A stretch of 64,000 nt of DNA from Novosphingobium album (ex Hu et al. 2023) (GTDB lineage Bacteria > Pseudomonadota > Alphaproteobacteria > Sphingomonadales > Sphingomonadaceae): contig NZ_JALHLE010000005.1 in assembly GCF_022832385.1 (NCBI RefSeq), forward strand, positions 124,001 through 188,000. Reading direction: 5' to 3'. Positions within the stretch are counted from its first letter, which is position 1. Each line of letters opens with the position of its first letter. Shown in pieces: positions 18,350-26,887 of the stretch. The translations under genes were made by a program, and so were the position numbers. A model generated the notes under the pieces. The model did no database searches and had not been told where the DNA came from. It was given only the letters and a program-made list of their open reading frames with translations.

Positions 18350-18823
18350 ATGGGCAAGTCTCTCACCCACATCGACGCCGAGGGCACCGCCCGCATGGTC
18401 GACGTCGGCGCCAAGACTGAAACGCAGCGGCTGGCGGTAGCGTCAGGCCGGATCACCATGACCGCCGACGCGCTTGCTGCCATTCGCGCCGGCAATGCAC
18501 CCAAGGGCGATGTGCTGGGCACCGCGCGTATCGCCGGGATCATGGCCGCCAAGAAGACCGGCGATCTCATCCCGATGTGCCACCCGCTTGCGATCGACGC
18601 GGTGAACGTGGACTTCGCATTCGAGGAAGCCGCGATCCGCGCCACTGCCACCGCCTCGCTAACCGGCAAGACCGGCGTCGAGATGGAAGCGATCACCGCC
18701 GTGTCGATGGCGCTCGTCACCATCTACGACATGGCCAAGGCACTGGACAAGGGCATGGTCATTGGCGAAATCCGCCTGATCGAAAAGCGCGGCGGCAAGT
18801 CCGGGCACTGGAAGGCCGACTGA
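18350..18823 (+). CDS. moaC: cyclic pyranopterin monophosphate synthase
   Basis: Molybdenum-cofactor enzyme of 157 residues that converts the MoaA product to cyclic pyranopterin monophosphate. It shows [47 protein letters not shown] and [20 protein letters not shown]. The ATG at 18350 has GGAGGGC just upstream, inside the trpC 3' end. Its stop overlaps the moeA start (TGATG). moaA and moaB are not in the window. Confidence 0.97.
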   Translation: MGKSLTHIDAEGTARMVDVGAKTETQRLAVASGRITMTADALAAIRAGNAPKGDVLGTARIAGIMAAKKTGDLIPMCHPLAIDAVNVDFAFEEAAIRATATASLTGKTGVEMEAITAVSMALVTIYDMAKALDKGMVIGEIRLIEKRGGKSGHWKAD

Positions 18824-20043
18824 TGGCCAAGGTTCCGCCGATGCCTCTGGAAGAGGCGCAAAAGCACCTGCTTGCCCTCGCCAGCCCGCTGCCTGTCGAG
18901 CATGTCGACATCGAAGGTGCAGTCGGCCGTTATCTCGCCGAACCGCTTCTGGCACGCCGCACCCAGCCTGCCGCCGATCTCTCCGCCATGGACGGCTACG
19001 CCGTGACCGGAAAGGACATGGCCGGCCCTTGGGAAATCGTGGGAGAAAGTGCGGCCGGGCACCCCTTTGCCGGTGAAGTCGGCGCCGGGCAGGCCGTGCA
19101 GGTCTCGACAGGCGCCCTGCTTCCGGCTGGCGCAGGCGCCGTCATCCTCCAGGAAGACCTCGCGCGGACCGATCACCGGATAGAACTGACCGGCGATGCC
19201 CCGGTCCCATCGCACAAGCACATCCGCCGCTGCGGGCTGGACTTCATGCAGGGCAGCGAAGTGATCGCCGCCGGATCGCTGATCGGTCCCGCGGACGCGG
19301 CTCTGGCGATTGCCGCCGGCCACAAGCACCTGCCCGTCTGCCGCATGCCACGCGTAGCGGTGATCGACAGCGGTGACGAACTCGCCGCCGATCCCGAAGC
19401 ATGCGAACCCCACCAGATCCCTGCCAGCAATGGCGCGATGCTGCTGGCCATGGCGCGCAAGCTGCCGGTCGATGCCTGGCGCAGCGGGCCGGTCGCCGAC
19501 ACTCTCGATGCGATAGTCGGCGCATTCGAAGGTGCGAGCCATGCGGACGTCATCGTCACCAGCGGCGGTGCCTCTGTCGGCGAGCACGATCTGGTCCGTC
19601 CGGCGCTGGAGGCCTGGGGCGCGTCGCTCGATTTCTGGCGCGTCGCGATCAAGCCGGGCAAGCCGATCCTCGTCGCCCGGCGCGACCGCCCGCTGGGTCC
19701 GCAGATCGTTATCGGTCTGCCCGGCAATCCGGTCTCCAGCTTCGTCACTGCCTATCACTTCATGCTGCCGCTGCTGCGCCGGATGCTCGGTGCGCGCTAC
19801 GCGCTGCCCATGCAGATCGTCACCAAGCTGGGCGCGCCCATCCGTGCGAACGGCGGACGACGGGAATTCGTGCGCGGCGTGTGGAACGGGCAGAACGTCG
19901 TGCCGCACATCCTTCAGGATAGCGGCGCCCTTTCCGCATTGGCGGCCAGCAATGTCATGATCGACCGCGAGGCCTTTGCACCGGAAGGCAAGGAGGGAGA
20001 CGACGTGCGCGTGTTCCTGCTCCAAAATGGCGGTATTGCTTGA
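18823..20043 (+). CDS. moeA: molybdopterin molybdenumtransferase
   Basis: Enzyme of 406 residues that inserts molybdate into adenylylated molybdopterin. Seen in order: the N-terminal LSAMDGYAV loop, the TGALLPAGAGAVILQED segment, the MoCF-binding domain with VAVIDSGDEL and VTSGGASVGEHDLVRPAL, then KPGKPILVARR and GLPGNPVSSFV, and a C-terminal beta domain from about residue 335. The ATG at 18823 shares its first base with the moaC stop, so the two genes are translationally coupled. Confidence 0.96.
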   Translation: MAKVPPMPLEEAQKHLLALASPLPVEHVDIEGAVGRYLAEPLLARRTQPAADLSAMDGYAVTGKDMAGPWEIVGESAAGHPFAGEVGAGQAVQVSTGALLPAGAGAVILQEDLARTDHRIELTGDAPVPSHKHIRRCGLDFMQGSEVIAAGSLIGPADAALAIAAGHKHLPVCRMPRVAVIDSGDELAADPEACEPHQIPASNGAMLLAMARKLPVDAWRSGPVADTLDAIVGAFEGASHADVIVTSGGASVGEHDLVRPALEAWGASLDFWRVAIKPGKPILVARRDRPLGPQIVIGLPGNPVSSFVTAYHFMLPLLRRMLGARYALPMQIVTKLGAPIRANGGRREFVRGVWNGQNVVPHILQDSGALSALAASNVMIDREAFAPEGKEGDDVRVFLLQNGGIA

Positions 20044-20067
20044 CGTTACGAATTTCGTTGCTTAATT

Positions 20068-20082
20068 GTTCCCTCAATGTTC
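20068..20082 (+). promoter_or_regulatory. LexA operator (SOS box) upstream of lexA
   Basis: GTTC-CCTCAAT-GTTC fits exactly the alphaproteobacterial LexA consensus GTTC-N7-GTTC. It lies 60 nt before the lexA start, which predicts autoregulation of lexA. Two GAAC copies (20091 and 20107) follow but are spaced by more than 7 nt and are probably not a second box. Confidence 0.85.
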
Positions 20083-20141
20083 GCAATTAGAACATTTCAG
20101 GCGGAACATTTCCGTCGGACGGCAAGCAAGAGGCAGCGACT

Positions 20142-20828
20142 ATGTTGACGCGCAAACAGCACGAATTGCTCCGGTTCATCCAGACCCGGCTTGAGGAAAG
20201 CGGCATCTCTCCGAGCTTCGAGGAAATGAAGGAAGCGCTGGACCTCAAATCGAAGTCCGGCGTGCACCGTCTCATTTCCGCGCTGGAAGAGCGCGGCTTC
20301 ATCCGCCGCCTGCCCAATCGCGCTCGCGCGCTCGAAGTCCTGCGTCAGCCCGAGGATGCGACAACCAAGCCCGCCGCGCCGCGACCCGCGCCTGCCAACA
20401 GCAATGAAGCGCCGGCCCCGCGCGCTGCGCCGCAGCCCGCGAACGACGTCGTCGAAATTCCCCTGCACGGCCGCATCGCCGCCGGCGTTCCGATCGAGGC
20501 ACTGGAAGGCCAGTCGATGCTGCCGGTGCCTGCCGCCCTGCTCGGCTCGGGCGAACACTACGCGCTGGAAGTCTCGGGCGACTCGATGGTCGATGCCGGT
20601 ATTCTCGATGGCGACTTCGCACTGGTGAAGCGCACCAATACCGCCCGCGACGGCGAAATCGTGGTCGCGCTGGTGCGCGGCGAGGAAGCCACGCTCAAGT
20701 ACCTGCACCGTGAAGGCGGCATGGTACGGCTTGATCCGGCCAATGCCGCCTATGAGCCGCAGATCTACGGGCCTGACGAAATCGAAGTTCAGGGCAAGCT
20801 GGCAGGACTGCTGCGCCGCTATCACTGA
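20142..20828 (+). CDS. lexA: LexA repressor
   Basis: SOS repressor and self-cleaving serine protease of 228 residues. The N-terminal winged helix runs over residues 1-70 ([20 protein letters not shown] is the recognition region). A Pro/Ala-rich linker follows (about 74-103). The C-terminal S24 peptidase domain has the Ala-Gly cleavage bond in GRIAAGVP, the catalytic Ser in [10 protein letters not shown] and the general-base Lys in [10 protein letters not shown]. The linker is longer than in E. coli LexA, as usual in alphaproteobacteria. It has its own LexA box at 20068-20082. Confidence 0.97.
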   Translation: MLTRKQHELLRFIQTRLEESGISPSFEEMKEALDLKSKSGVHRLISALEERGFIRRLPNRARALEVLRQPEDATTKPAAPRPAPANSNEAPAPRAAPQPANDVVEIPLHGRIAAGVPIEALEGQSMLPVPAALLGSGEHYALEVSGDSMVDAGILDGDFALVKRTNTARDGEIVVALVRGEEATLKYLHREGGMVRLDPANAAYEPQIYGPDEIEVQGKLAGLLRRYH

Positions 20829-20852
20829 TCCGGGTTCAGCGCTTCCCGGTTA

Positions 20853-23045
20853 CTACCAGGCAGGCCGCCACCATCCGTGCCGGCCCTGCCCCTCCGCGAC
20901 AGTTGTAACTTTGCCTGATGTAAGATCGATGGCGAGGCCGCCGGTGCGGCTCAGCAGCGACCGGTCAGCCTTGATCCATGAAGGCCTGCAACTGCGGGGC
21001 AGCCAGCGGTCGGCGATCACGATATCGGCCTTGTCGCAGGCTGCCGCGAGCATGCGTTCCGGCACGCTGTCATGCCCGCGCGTCATGAGCAGGTGCCAGG
21101 TCCGGTCCGCCCGGCGAACCGGCACCGAACAGAAATCGCGGTTGCACCGGACTTCCGGCCAGCGTTCGATGGGAACCGGATCACCCGCCATCCCGGCAAG
21201 TTCCAGAAGATTGTCGCGCACATAGTCGCTGCGGTCGTCGCGAAGAACGAACAGCCGTTCGCCACCCTCGTCCACGAGACCGACGTGACGCCCATCGCCG
21301 GTGACGAGCACGTCCGGCGGCGCCATGGTTGCCAGGATCAGTGCCCCCGCAACGGACGGGACAAGCCCCAACAGGCGCACTCGCCCGCTCCACAGACCGA
21401 GCCATAACCCGCCGGAAACGAAGAGCAGGAAGGCGCGGGTTCCCATGGCCGGCATCATTGAAACCGCTCCGGGCTGCGCGGCAATCTTGTGTGCCATACC
21501 GATCAGCAATTCGATCGCGTGCCCCGCAAGCCACCATACGGGCGTACCCGCTCCGGCAAGGTCCAGTGCCAGCGCCAGCCCGATGAGCGGCATGACCACA
21601 AAGGTCGTGAGCGGGATCGCCACGACATTGGCCAGTGCCCCGTAAATCCCGGCACGATGGAAGTGATAGAGCCCGATCGGCATGAGCGCGAGTTCGATCA
21701 CTGCTCCCGTCAGCAGTACCATGGCCAGATAGCGCAAGGCGCGTGGGGCGAACCCTTCATCGCGTGGGGCAAGGAACCGCCGTACAGGTTCCGCCGTCCC
21801 GAGAGCAACGATAGCCAGAACTGCCCCGAAACTCATCTGGAAGCTCGGGCCCACGATCGACTCGGGCCAGAGCAGAAGCACGCAGAACGCCGCGACAGCC
21901 AGCATCCGCAGCGATAGCGGTTCGCGCCCCAGCGCGAGTGCCGTCAGCACGAGCAAGGCCCCGATGCAAGAGCGCACGGTCGGCACCTCAGCGCCAGTAA
22001 GCAATGTATAGGCGATTCCCGCCAGCGCGCCTGCACCCGCGGCCAGAACCGGCAGGCGCACGCGCAGGGCCAGCCAGGGAAAAAGTGCGAGCAAACGCAC
22101 TACCAGCATGTAAACTGCGCCAATCACCGCACTGACATGCAACCCGCTGATCGAAAGCAAGTGCGCCAGCCCTGCATCGCGCATGGCCTGCGCATCGTCT
22201 TTTTCAATGCCGCCGCGATCCCCTGTCACCAGAGCCGCCGCGATTCCGGCTTCCCCGCCCGCGAGTCGGTCGCGGACGTGACGTGCAAGCCGGCTTCTCA
22301 CCCCGCTCAAGTGGGCATCACTCCGGCCCGACACGATGACTTTGGGCGTACCAAGCATGGTCCCCGTCCCGGAAAGCCCGGAAAACCAAGCCGTCCGCGC
22401 AAAATTATAGCTCCCCGGCAGCATCGGCGGGGCGGGCGGCATCAATCGAGCCTTGAATTGGATGACATTCCCAACATTCGGTCTGGCCGGGGCCCCCGAA
22501 ACAGCGCCGTCCCGTGGGACATTCACCCGCACCTTGATCGCGCGCACATTGCCGGGTTCTCGCATGGCAACGGTCAGCCTGTCCCGCCTTTGCGCCGGTT
22601 GCTCCTCGCGATGGAGCACCCGGCCGGTAAAGGTGCCGAAAACTGGACGGGCAATTGGCGCCTGTCCGACCACCACCGATCGTGTCCAGGCTGTCAGGCA
22701 CCCGCCGGCCAAGAGCGGAAATACGGTAACAAATACCATAAAAACATGATGATAACGGCCATTTGACCATCGGTAGACAGCAACTGTCCCACCCAGGACA
22801 AGCCATGCAGCAGACCACGCAATCCACCAAGCAGGCGATGGCAGCGCAAACCACGCCGCGATTCCCGCGCCGAATGCGACCGCGAGCCATGGCCCGCGGT
22901 CGAACCCGGCGGCCGAAAGAAATCTTTCAAATGCGGCCAAACCCCTCGACAAGAGGCGCTTGCTGTTCCATGGCCGATGTTGCAGTGCAGCGCTTCGGAC
23001 GGCTTCCGGCTGCGGATTTTCAGACAATGCGGCCTGGCTCGCCAT
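20853..23045 (-). CDS. comEC: ComEC/Rec2-family DNA uptake channel
   Basis: Polytopic membrane protein of about 730 residues, the presumed inner-membrane channel for DNA uptake in transformation. An N-terminal DUF4131-like soluble domain (GRVLHREEQPAQRRDRLTVA) is followed by the competence core, including SISGLHVSAVIGAVYMLVVR and LTGAEVPTVRSCIGALLVL. The C-terminal domain (from about residue 575) resembles the beta-lactamase-like part but has no HxHxDH zinc motif, so nuclease activity is doubtful. I use the ATG at 23045, which leaves 30 nt to the divergent gltX; the longer frame to 23213 would run into gltX. Confidence 0.88.
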   Translation of the reverse strand: MASQAALSENPQPEAVRSAALQHRPWNSKRLLSRGLAAFERFLSAAGFDRGPWLAVAFGAGIAAWFALPSPAWWIAWSAAWLVLGGTVAVYRWSNGRYHHVFMVFVTVFPLLAGGCLTAWTRSVVVGQAPIARPVFGTFTGRVLHREEQPAQRRDRLTVAMREPGNVRAIKVRVNVPRDGAVSGAPARPNVGNVIQFKARLMPPAPPMLPGSYNFARTAWFSGLSGTGTMLGTPKVIVSGRSDAHLSGVRSRLARHVRDRLAGGEAGIAAALVTGDRGGIEKDDAQAMRDAGLAHLLSISGLHVSAVIGAVYMLVVRLLALFPWLALRVRLPVLAAGAGALAGIAYTLLTGAEVPTVRSCIGALLVLTALALGREPLSLRMLAVAAFCVLLLWPESIVGPSFQMSFGAVLAIVALGTAEPVRRFLAPRDEGFAPRALRYLAMVLLTGAVIELALMPIGLYHFHRAGIYGALANVVAIPLTTFVVMPLIGLALALDLAGAGTPVWWLAGHAIELLIGMAHKIAAQPGAVSMMPAMGTRAFLLFVSGGLWLGLWSGRVRLLGLVPSVAGALILATMAPPDVLVTGDGRHVGLVDEGGERLFVLRDDRSDYVRDNLLELAGMAGDPVPIERWPEVRCNRDFCSVPVRRADRTWHLLMTRGHDSVPERMLAAACDKADIVIADRWLPRSCRPSWIKADRSLLSRTGGLAIDLTSGKVTTVAEGQGRHGWWRPAW

Positions 23046-23075
23046 GGCCCGATATAGGACAGGAAGGTACAGGTA

Positions 23076-24518
23076 ATGGCAAGCGGTAGTGCATCGGGCG
23101 GACCGGCAGGCAAGAAGCCCGTCGTAACGCGCTTTGCCCCCTCGCCCACCGGCTTCCTGCATATCGGCGGCGCCCGCACCGCGCTGTTCAACTGGCTCTA
23201 TGCCCGCCACCACGGCGGCAAGTATCTGCTTCGCGTCGAGGATACCGACCGCGTGCGCTCTACTGTAGAAGCGATCGACGCGATCTTTGACGGCCTGTCA
23301 TGGCTCGGCCTCGATGGCGACGAACCGCCGGTATTCCAGTTCGCCCGCTCGAACCGCCATGCGGAAGTGGCTGCTGAGCTGCTGCGCCACGGCCATGCCT
23401 ACCGCTGTTACCTGACGCCGGAAGAACTCGCCGAGCGCCGCCAGAAGGCACAGGAAGAACGCCGCCCGTTCCGAATCGAGAGCGAATGGCGCGATGCGGA
23501 ACCGTCGGCCTGGCCAGAAGGCCAGCCCTACGTGGTGCGCATGAAGGCCCCGCGTGAAGGCGAAACCGTGATCGAGGATCTCGTGCAGGGCACCGTCACG
23601 GTCCAGAATGCCGAGATCGACGATTTCGTGATCCTGCGCAGCGACGGCACGCCAACCTACATGCTCGCCGTCGTGGTCGATGACAACGACATGGGCGTAA
23701 CCCATGTGATCCGCGGCGACGATCACCTGAACAACGCGTTCCGCCAGCTGGTGATCATCAAGGGCATGGGCTGGGACATTCCCGAATACGCCCACGTTCC
23801 GCTGATCCACGGCGCGGACGGCGCCAAGCTGTCCAAGCGCCACGGCGCGCTGGGCGTCGATGCCTACCGCGACGAGCTGGGCGTGCTGCCAGAGGCCCTG
23901 TTCAACTATCTCCTGCGTCTTGGCTGGGGCCATGGCGACGAGGAAATCATCGCCCGCGAGCAGGCAGTCGATTGGTTTGATATCGCGCATGTGGGCAAAT
24001 CCCCGTCGCGCTTTGATCTCGCCAAGCTCCAGAATCTGAACGGACATTACCTGCGCGAGGCCGACGATGCGCGGCTGGCCGGCCTGATCCAGCCCCGCCT
24101 CGCGTGCGATGCGGACGCCGATCTGCTGACCCGCGCGATGCCCGTGCTCAAGGTCCGCGCCAAGGACCTCAACGATCTTGCAGAAGGCGCCGCCTTCCTT
24201 TTCGCCAAGCGCCCCCTCGAAATGACCGAGAAGGCGCAAGGGCTCCTGACAGGTGAGGCGCGGGGGCGCCTTGCCGCAGTTCATGAGCGCCTCTCCGCCG
24301 TGTCCGGCTGGACACTGGAAGGCCTGGAAGGCAGCCTGAAGGCAATGGCCGAGGAACTGGGACTGGGACTCGGCAAGCTCGCGCAGCCGTTGCGGGCAGC
24401 CCTGACGGGTCAGACGACCTCGCCGGGGATTTTTGACGTTTTGGTATTGCTCGGCCGGGAAGAGAGCCTCGCGCGCATTGGCGCGCAGGCGGACGTTCCG
24501 GCCGGGTCGCAAGCATAA
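23076..24518 (+). CDS. gltX: glutamate--tRNA ligase
   Basis: Class I aminoacyl-tRNA synthetase of 480 residues. The N-terminal [20 protein letters not shown] contains the HIGG version of the HIGH signature, and [12 protein letters not shown] is the KMSKS loop. The anticodon-binding helical domain occupies the last third. Alphaproteobacteria often carry two gltX paralogues, one charging tRNA-Gln for later amidation; I cannot say which this is. It precedes the citrate synthase gene by 12 nt. Confidence 0.96.
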   Translation: MASGSASGGPAGKKPVVTRFAPSPTGFLHIGGARTALFNWLYARHHGGKYLLRVEDTDRVRSTVEAIDAIFDGLSWLGLDGDEPPVFQFARSNRHAEVAAELLRHGHAYRCYLTPEELAERRQKAQEERRPFRIESEWRDAEPSAWPEGQPYVVRMKAPREGETVIEDLVQGTVTVQNAEIDDFVILRSDGTPTYMLAVVVDDNDMGVTHVIRGDDHLNNAFRQLVIIKGMGWDIPEYAHVPLIHGADGAKLSKRHGALGVDAYRDELGVLPEALFNYLLRLGWGHGDEEIIAREQAVDWFDIAHVGKSPSRFDLAKLQNLNGHYLREADDARLAGLIQPRLACDADADLLTRAMPVLKVRAKDLNDLAEGAAFLFAKRPLEMTEKAQGLLTGEARGRLAAVHERLSAVSGWTLEGLEGSLKAMAEELGLGLGKLAQPLRAALTGQTTSPGIFDVLVLLGREESLARIGAQADVPAGSQA

Positions 24519-24530
24519 GGAGAAGAACTG

Positions 24531-25814
24531 GTGGGTGATCAGGTCAAGCTGGGCGCAGGCGGCGCTGAATACGACTATCCTGTCCTGAAGGGCAGTGTGG
24601 GACCGGATGTTGTCGATATCCGCAAGCTTTACGGCCAGACGGGGATGTTCACGTTCGATCCCGGCTTCACGTCGACCGCGAGCTGCGAAAGCGCATTGAC
24701 CTATATCGACGGTGACGAAGGCGTCCTGCTGCACCGCGGCTATCCCATCGGCCAGCTCGCCGAAAGCTCGTCGTTCATGGAAGTCAGCTACCTGCTGCTG
24801 AATGGTGAACTGCCGACCAAGGACGAGTTGGAGAACTTCGAGTTCACCATCAGCCGCCACACCATGGTGCACGAACAGCTGCGCCAGTTCTACCAGGGTT
24901 TCCGCCGCGACGCGCACCCGATGGCGATCATGTGCGGCGTGGTCGGCGCCCTCTCGGCGTTCTACCACGATTCAACCGACATCGCCGATCCGGTGCAGCG
25001 CAAGATCGCCAGCCACCGCCTGATTGCCAAGATGCCGACGATCGCGGCAATGGCCTACAAGTATTCGGTCGGCCAGCCGTTCCTCTATCCGGACAACAAG
25101 CTGTCATACACCGGCAACTTCCTGCGCATGACCTTCGGTGTGCCCGCGGAAGAATATGAAGTGATCCCCGCCGTCGAAAAGGCGATGGACCGCATCTTCA
25201 TTCTCCACGCCGACCACGAGCAGAATGCGTCGACCTCGACCGTGCGTCTCGCCGGTTCGTCGGGCGCCAACCCCTTCGCGTGCATCGCGGCGGGCATCGC
25301 CTGCCTGTGGGGCCCGGCGCATGGCGGCGCGAACGAAGCCGCGCTCAACATGCTCAAGGAAATCGGCACGCCCGACAAGATCCCGCACTACATCGAGCGC
25401 GCCAAGGACAAGAACGATCCGTTCCGCCTGATGGGCTTCGGCCACCGCGTCTACAAGAACTACGACCCGCGCGCGACGGTCATGCAGACCACCGTCCGCG
25501 AAGTGTTCGAAGCGCTCAAGGTTGACGATCCACTGTTCGAGACCGCGCTGCGCCTCGAGGAGATCGCGCTGAGCGATCCGTACTTCATCGAGAAGAAGCT
25601 GTTCCCGAACGTCGACTTCTACTCAGGCATCATCCTCAACGCGATCGGCTTCCCGACCACGATGTTCACCGTGCTTTTCGCCCTTGCCCGCACCGTGGGC
25701 TGGGTTGCGCAGTGGAACGAAATGATTTCGGACCCCGGCCAGAAGATCGGCCGTCCGCGCCAGCTCTACACCGGCCCGACGCAGCGCGACTACGTGCCGC
25801 TCGCCAATCGCTGA
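24531..25814 (+). CDS. gltA: citrate synthase
   Basis: Type II hexameric citrate synthase of 427 residues, the entry enzyme of the TCA cycle (oxaloacetate plus acetyl-CoA). Catalytic regions are visible: [30 protein letters not shown] and [14 protein letters not shown] (active-site Asp). The N-terminal beta-rich domain typical of the NADH-inhibited Gram-negative type is present. It starts with GTG at 24531 behind AAGGAGAAG and ends at a strong terminator. Confidence 0.98.
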   Translation: MGDQVKLGAGGAEYDYPVLKGSVGPDVVDIRKLYGQTGMFTFDPGFTSTASCESALTYIDGDEGVLLHRGYPIGQLAESSSFMEVSYLLLNGELPTKDELENFEFTISRHTMVHEQLRQFYQGFRRDAHPMAIMCGVVGALSAFYHDSTDIADPVQRKIASHRLIAKMPTIAAMAYKYSVGQPFLYPDNKLSYTGNFLRMTFGVPAEEYEVIPAVEKAMDRIFILHADHEQNASTSTVRLAGSSGANPFACIAAGIACLWGPAHGGANEAALNMLKEIGTPDKIPHYIERAKDKNDPFRLMGFGHRVYKNYDPRATVMQTTVREVFEALKVDDPLFETALRLEEIALSDPYFIEKKLFPNVDFYSGIILNAIGFPTTMFTVLFALARTVGWVAQWNEMISDPGQKIGRPRQLYTGPTQRDYVPLANR

Positions 25815-25845
25815 TAGCGGCCGGAAGGCAGCCATTCACAAAGAG

Positions 25846-25877
25846 AAGCCCTCGCGAAAGCGGGGGCTTTTTCTTTT
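25846..25877 (+). terminator. intrinsic terminator of gltX-gltA
   Basis: AAGCCCTCGC (25846-25855), a GAAA tetraloop and GCGGGGGCTT form a 10-bp stem with one G-U pair, followed by TTTCTTTT. Confidence 0.92.
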
Positions 25878-25896
25878 GCAGCAGGACTTTGCCTGC

Positions 25897-26451
25897 CTAT
25901 TTTGCAGCGTCCGGAAAATGCGCCTGGACATAGGCTGTGACAGCCCAGATCTGTTTCGAGGAAAGGCTGTCCTTGAAGGCCGGCATCGCTGAACCGAATT
26001 GGGCGCCGCCTTCGGCCACTGTCCAGTAGATGAACGGATCCCACTGGCCCATCGGCCTGTCCGCGAGCCATGCCAGGTTGCCCGGCCGCGGCGTCAGGCT
26101 TTCGGCAGCCGGTCCGTTGCCCTCGCCCCGTGGCCCATGGCAGTTGGCACAGTTCCCGGCATAGACCCTGGCCCCGCTTTGCAGTGTCTCCTGCGTTTCC
26201 GGCAAGGGATTTGTCATGGAGCGGTAAGGTTCGGGAATACCTTTCATCATCGCCGCGCGATGCCGTGGCATGGGCTCAGGGCCCTGCTGCCCCGGCCCCA
26301 TACCCATTGGCCCCATTCCCATGCCCATCTGCATGAGACGGAGATTCGTGTGGTCATATCCGCGAGATGTCAGGTGCGCCTGTTCTGCATAGGCCATGCC
26401 CGCGGCTGCGAGCGCACCGGCGCAAGCAATGCCAACCATTGAAATCCTCAT
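25897..26451 (-). CDS. periplasmic class I cytochrome c
   Basis: Exported monoheme c-type cytochrome of 184 residues. A signal peptide (about residues 1-22, cleavage after AYA) is followed by a Met/Gly-rich segment (LMQMGMGMGPMGMGPGQQGP, residues 39-58). The heme site CANCH has Cys101, Cys104 and His105; the axial Met is probably in GSAMPAF. The domain resembles small electron carriers of copper-related or alternative oxidase loci. The Met-rich insertion could bind copper(I), which is inference. A SHOCT membrane protein with Met/His-rich N-terminus lies just upstream on the same strand. Confidence 0.85.
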   Translation of the reverse strand: MRISMVGIACAGALAAAGMAYAEQAHLTSRGYDHTNLRLMQMGMGMGPMGMGPGQQGPEPMPRHRAAMMKGIPEPYRSMTNPLPETQETLQSGARVYAGNCANCHGPRGEGNGPAAESLTPRPGNLAWLADRPMGQWDPFIYWTVAEGGAQFGSAMPAFKDSLSSKQIWAVTAYVQAHFPDAAK

Positions 26452-26474
26452 GCCAGTCTCCTGTCAAAACGGCA

Positions 26475-26792
26475 TCAGCGCTCCATTATGTCCTTCTTGC
26501 GCTGCAAGTATTCCTCGCGGTCGATCTCGCCTCGCGCATAGCGTTCATCGAGCTGATCAAGGGCTGATCGACGGCCATCATCCTTGCCCCGTCCGGCGCC
26601 GATGCATCGCACCAGGCAGAGCGCGATCAGGATGCCAGCGGCGGTCAACAGAAGCCAGAGCACGGCATGGATGAGCACACCAGCGCCCCAATAACCGCCC
26701 ATCATGTAACCACCGTCATGCATATGCCAGCCATAGCCTTGCTGGGCGCGCAGATGTGCAGGCAATCGGTCAAGCCCCGCGAATGTCGGCAT
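26475..26792 (-). CDS. SHOCT domain membrane protein
   Basis: Protein of 105 residues with one membrane helix (about residues 38-62, LIHAVLWLLLTAAGILIAL) and a C-terminal SHOCT motif (SALDQLDERYARGEIDREEY). The N-terminal part is rich in His, Met and Gly (GWHMHDGGYMMGGYWG), which suggests metal contact on the outer side. SHOCT motifs are short oligomerisation or tether elements without catalytic activity. AAGGAG stands about 6 nt before the ATG at 26792. It is co-directional with the cytochrome c gene 23 nt downstream and probably forms an operon with it. Confidence 0.8.
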   Translation of the reverse strand: MPTFAGLDRLPAHLRAQQGYGWHMHDGGYMMGGYWGAGVLIHAVLWLLLTAAGILIALCLVRCIGAGRGKDDGRRSALDQLDERYARGEIDREEYLQRKKDIMER

Positions 26793-26887
26793 CGGACTCT
26801 CCTTGCTGCTATCCTTGAGGCGTCAGCTCACCTTTGGCGCAACTGGCGTCCGCAAGGTATGACGGTGCCGGAACCCCTTGTCCTCAC

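Noticed and set aside
20091..20110. Second LexA box made of the two GAAC copies before lexA
   Set aside because: Spacing is 12 nt rather than the 7 nt of the alphaproteobacterial consensus.
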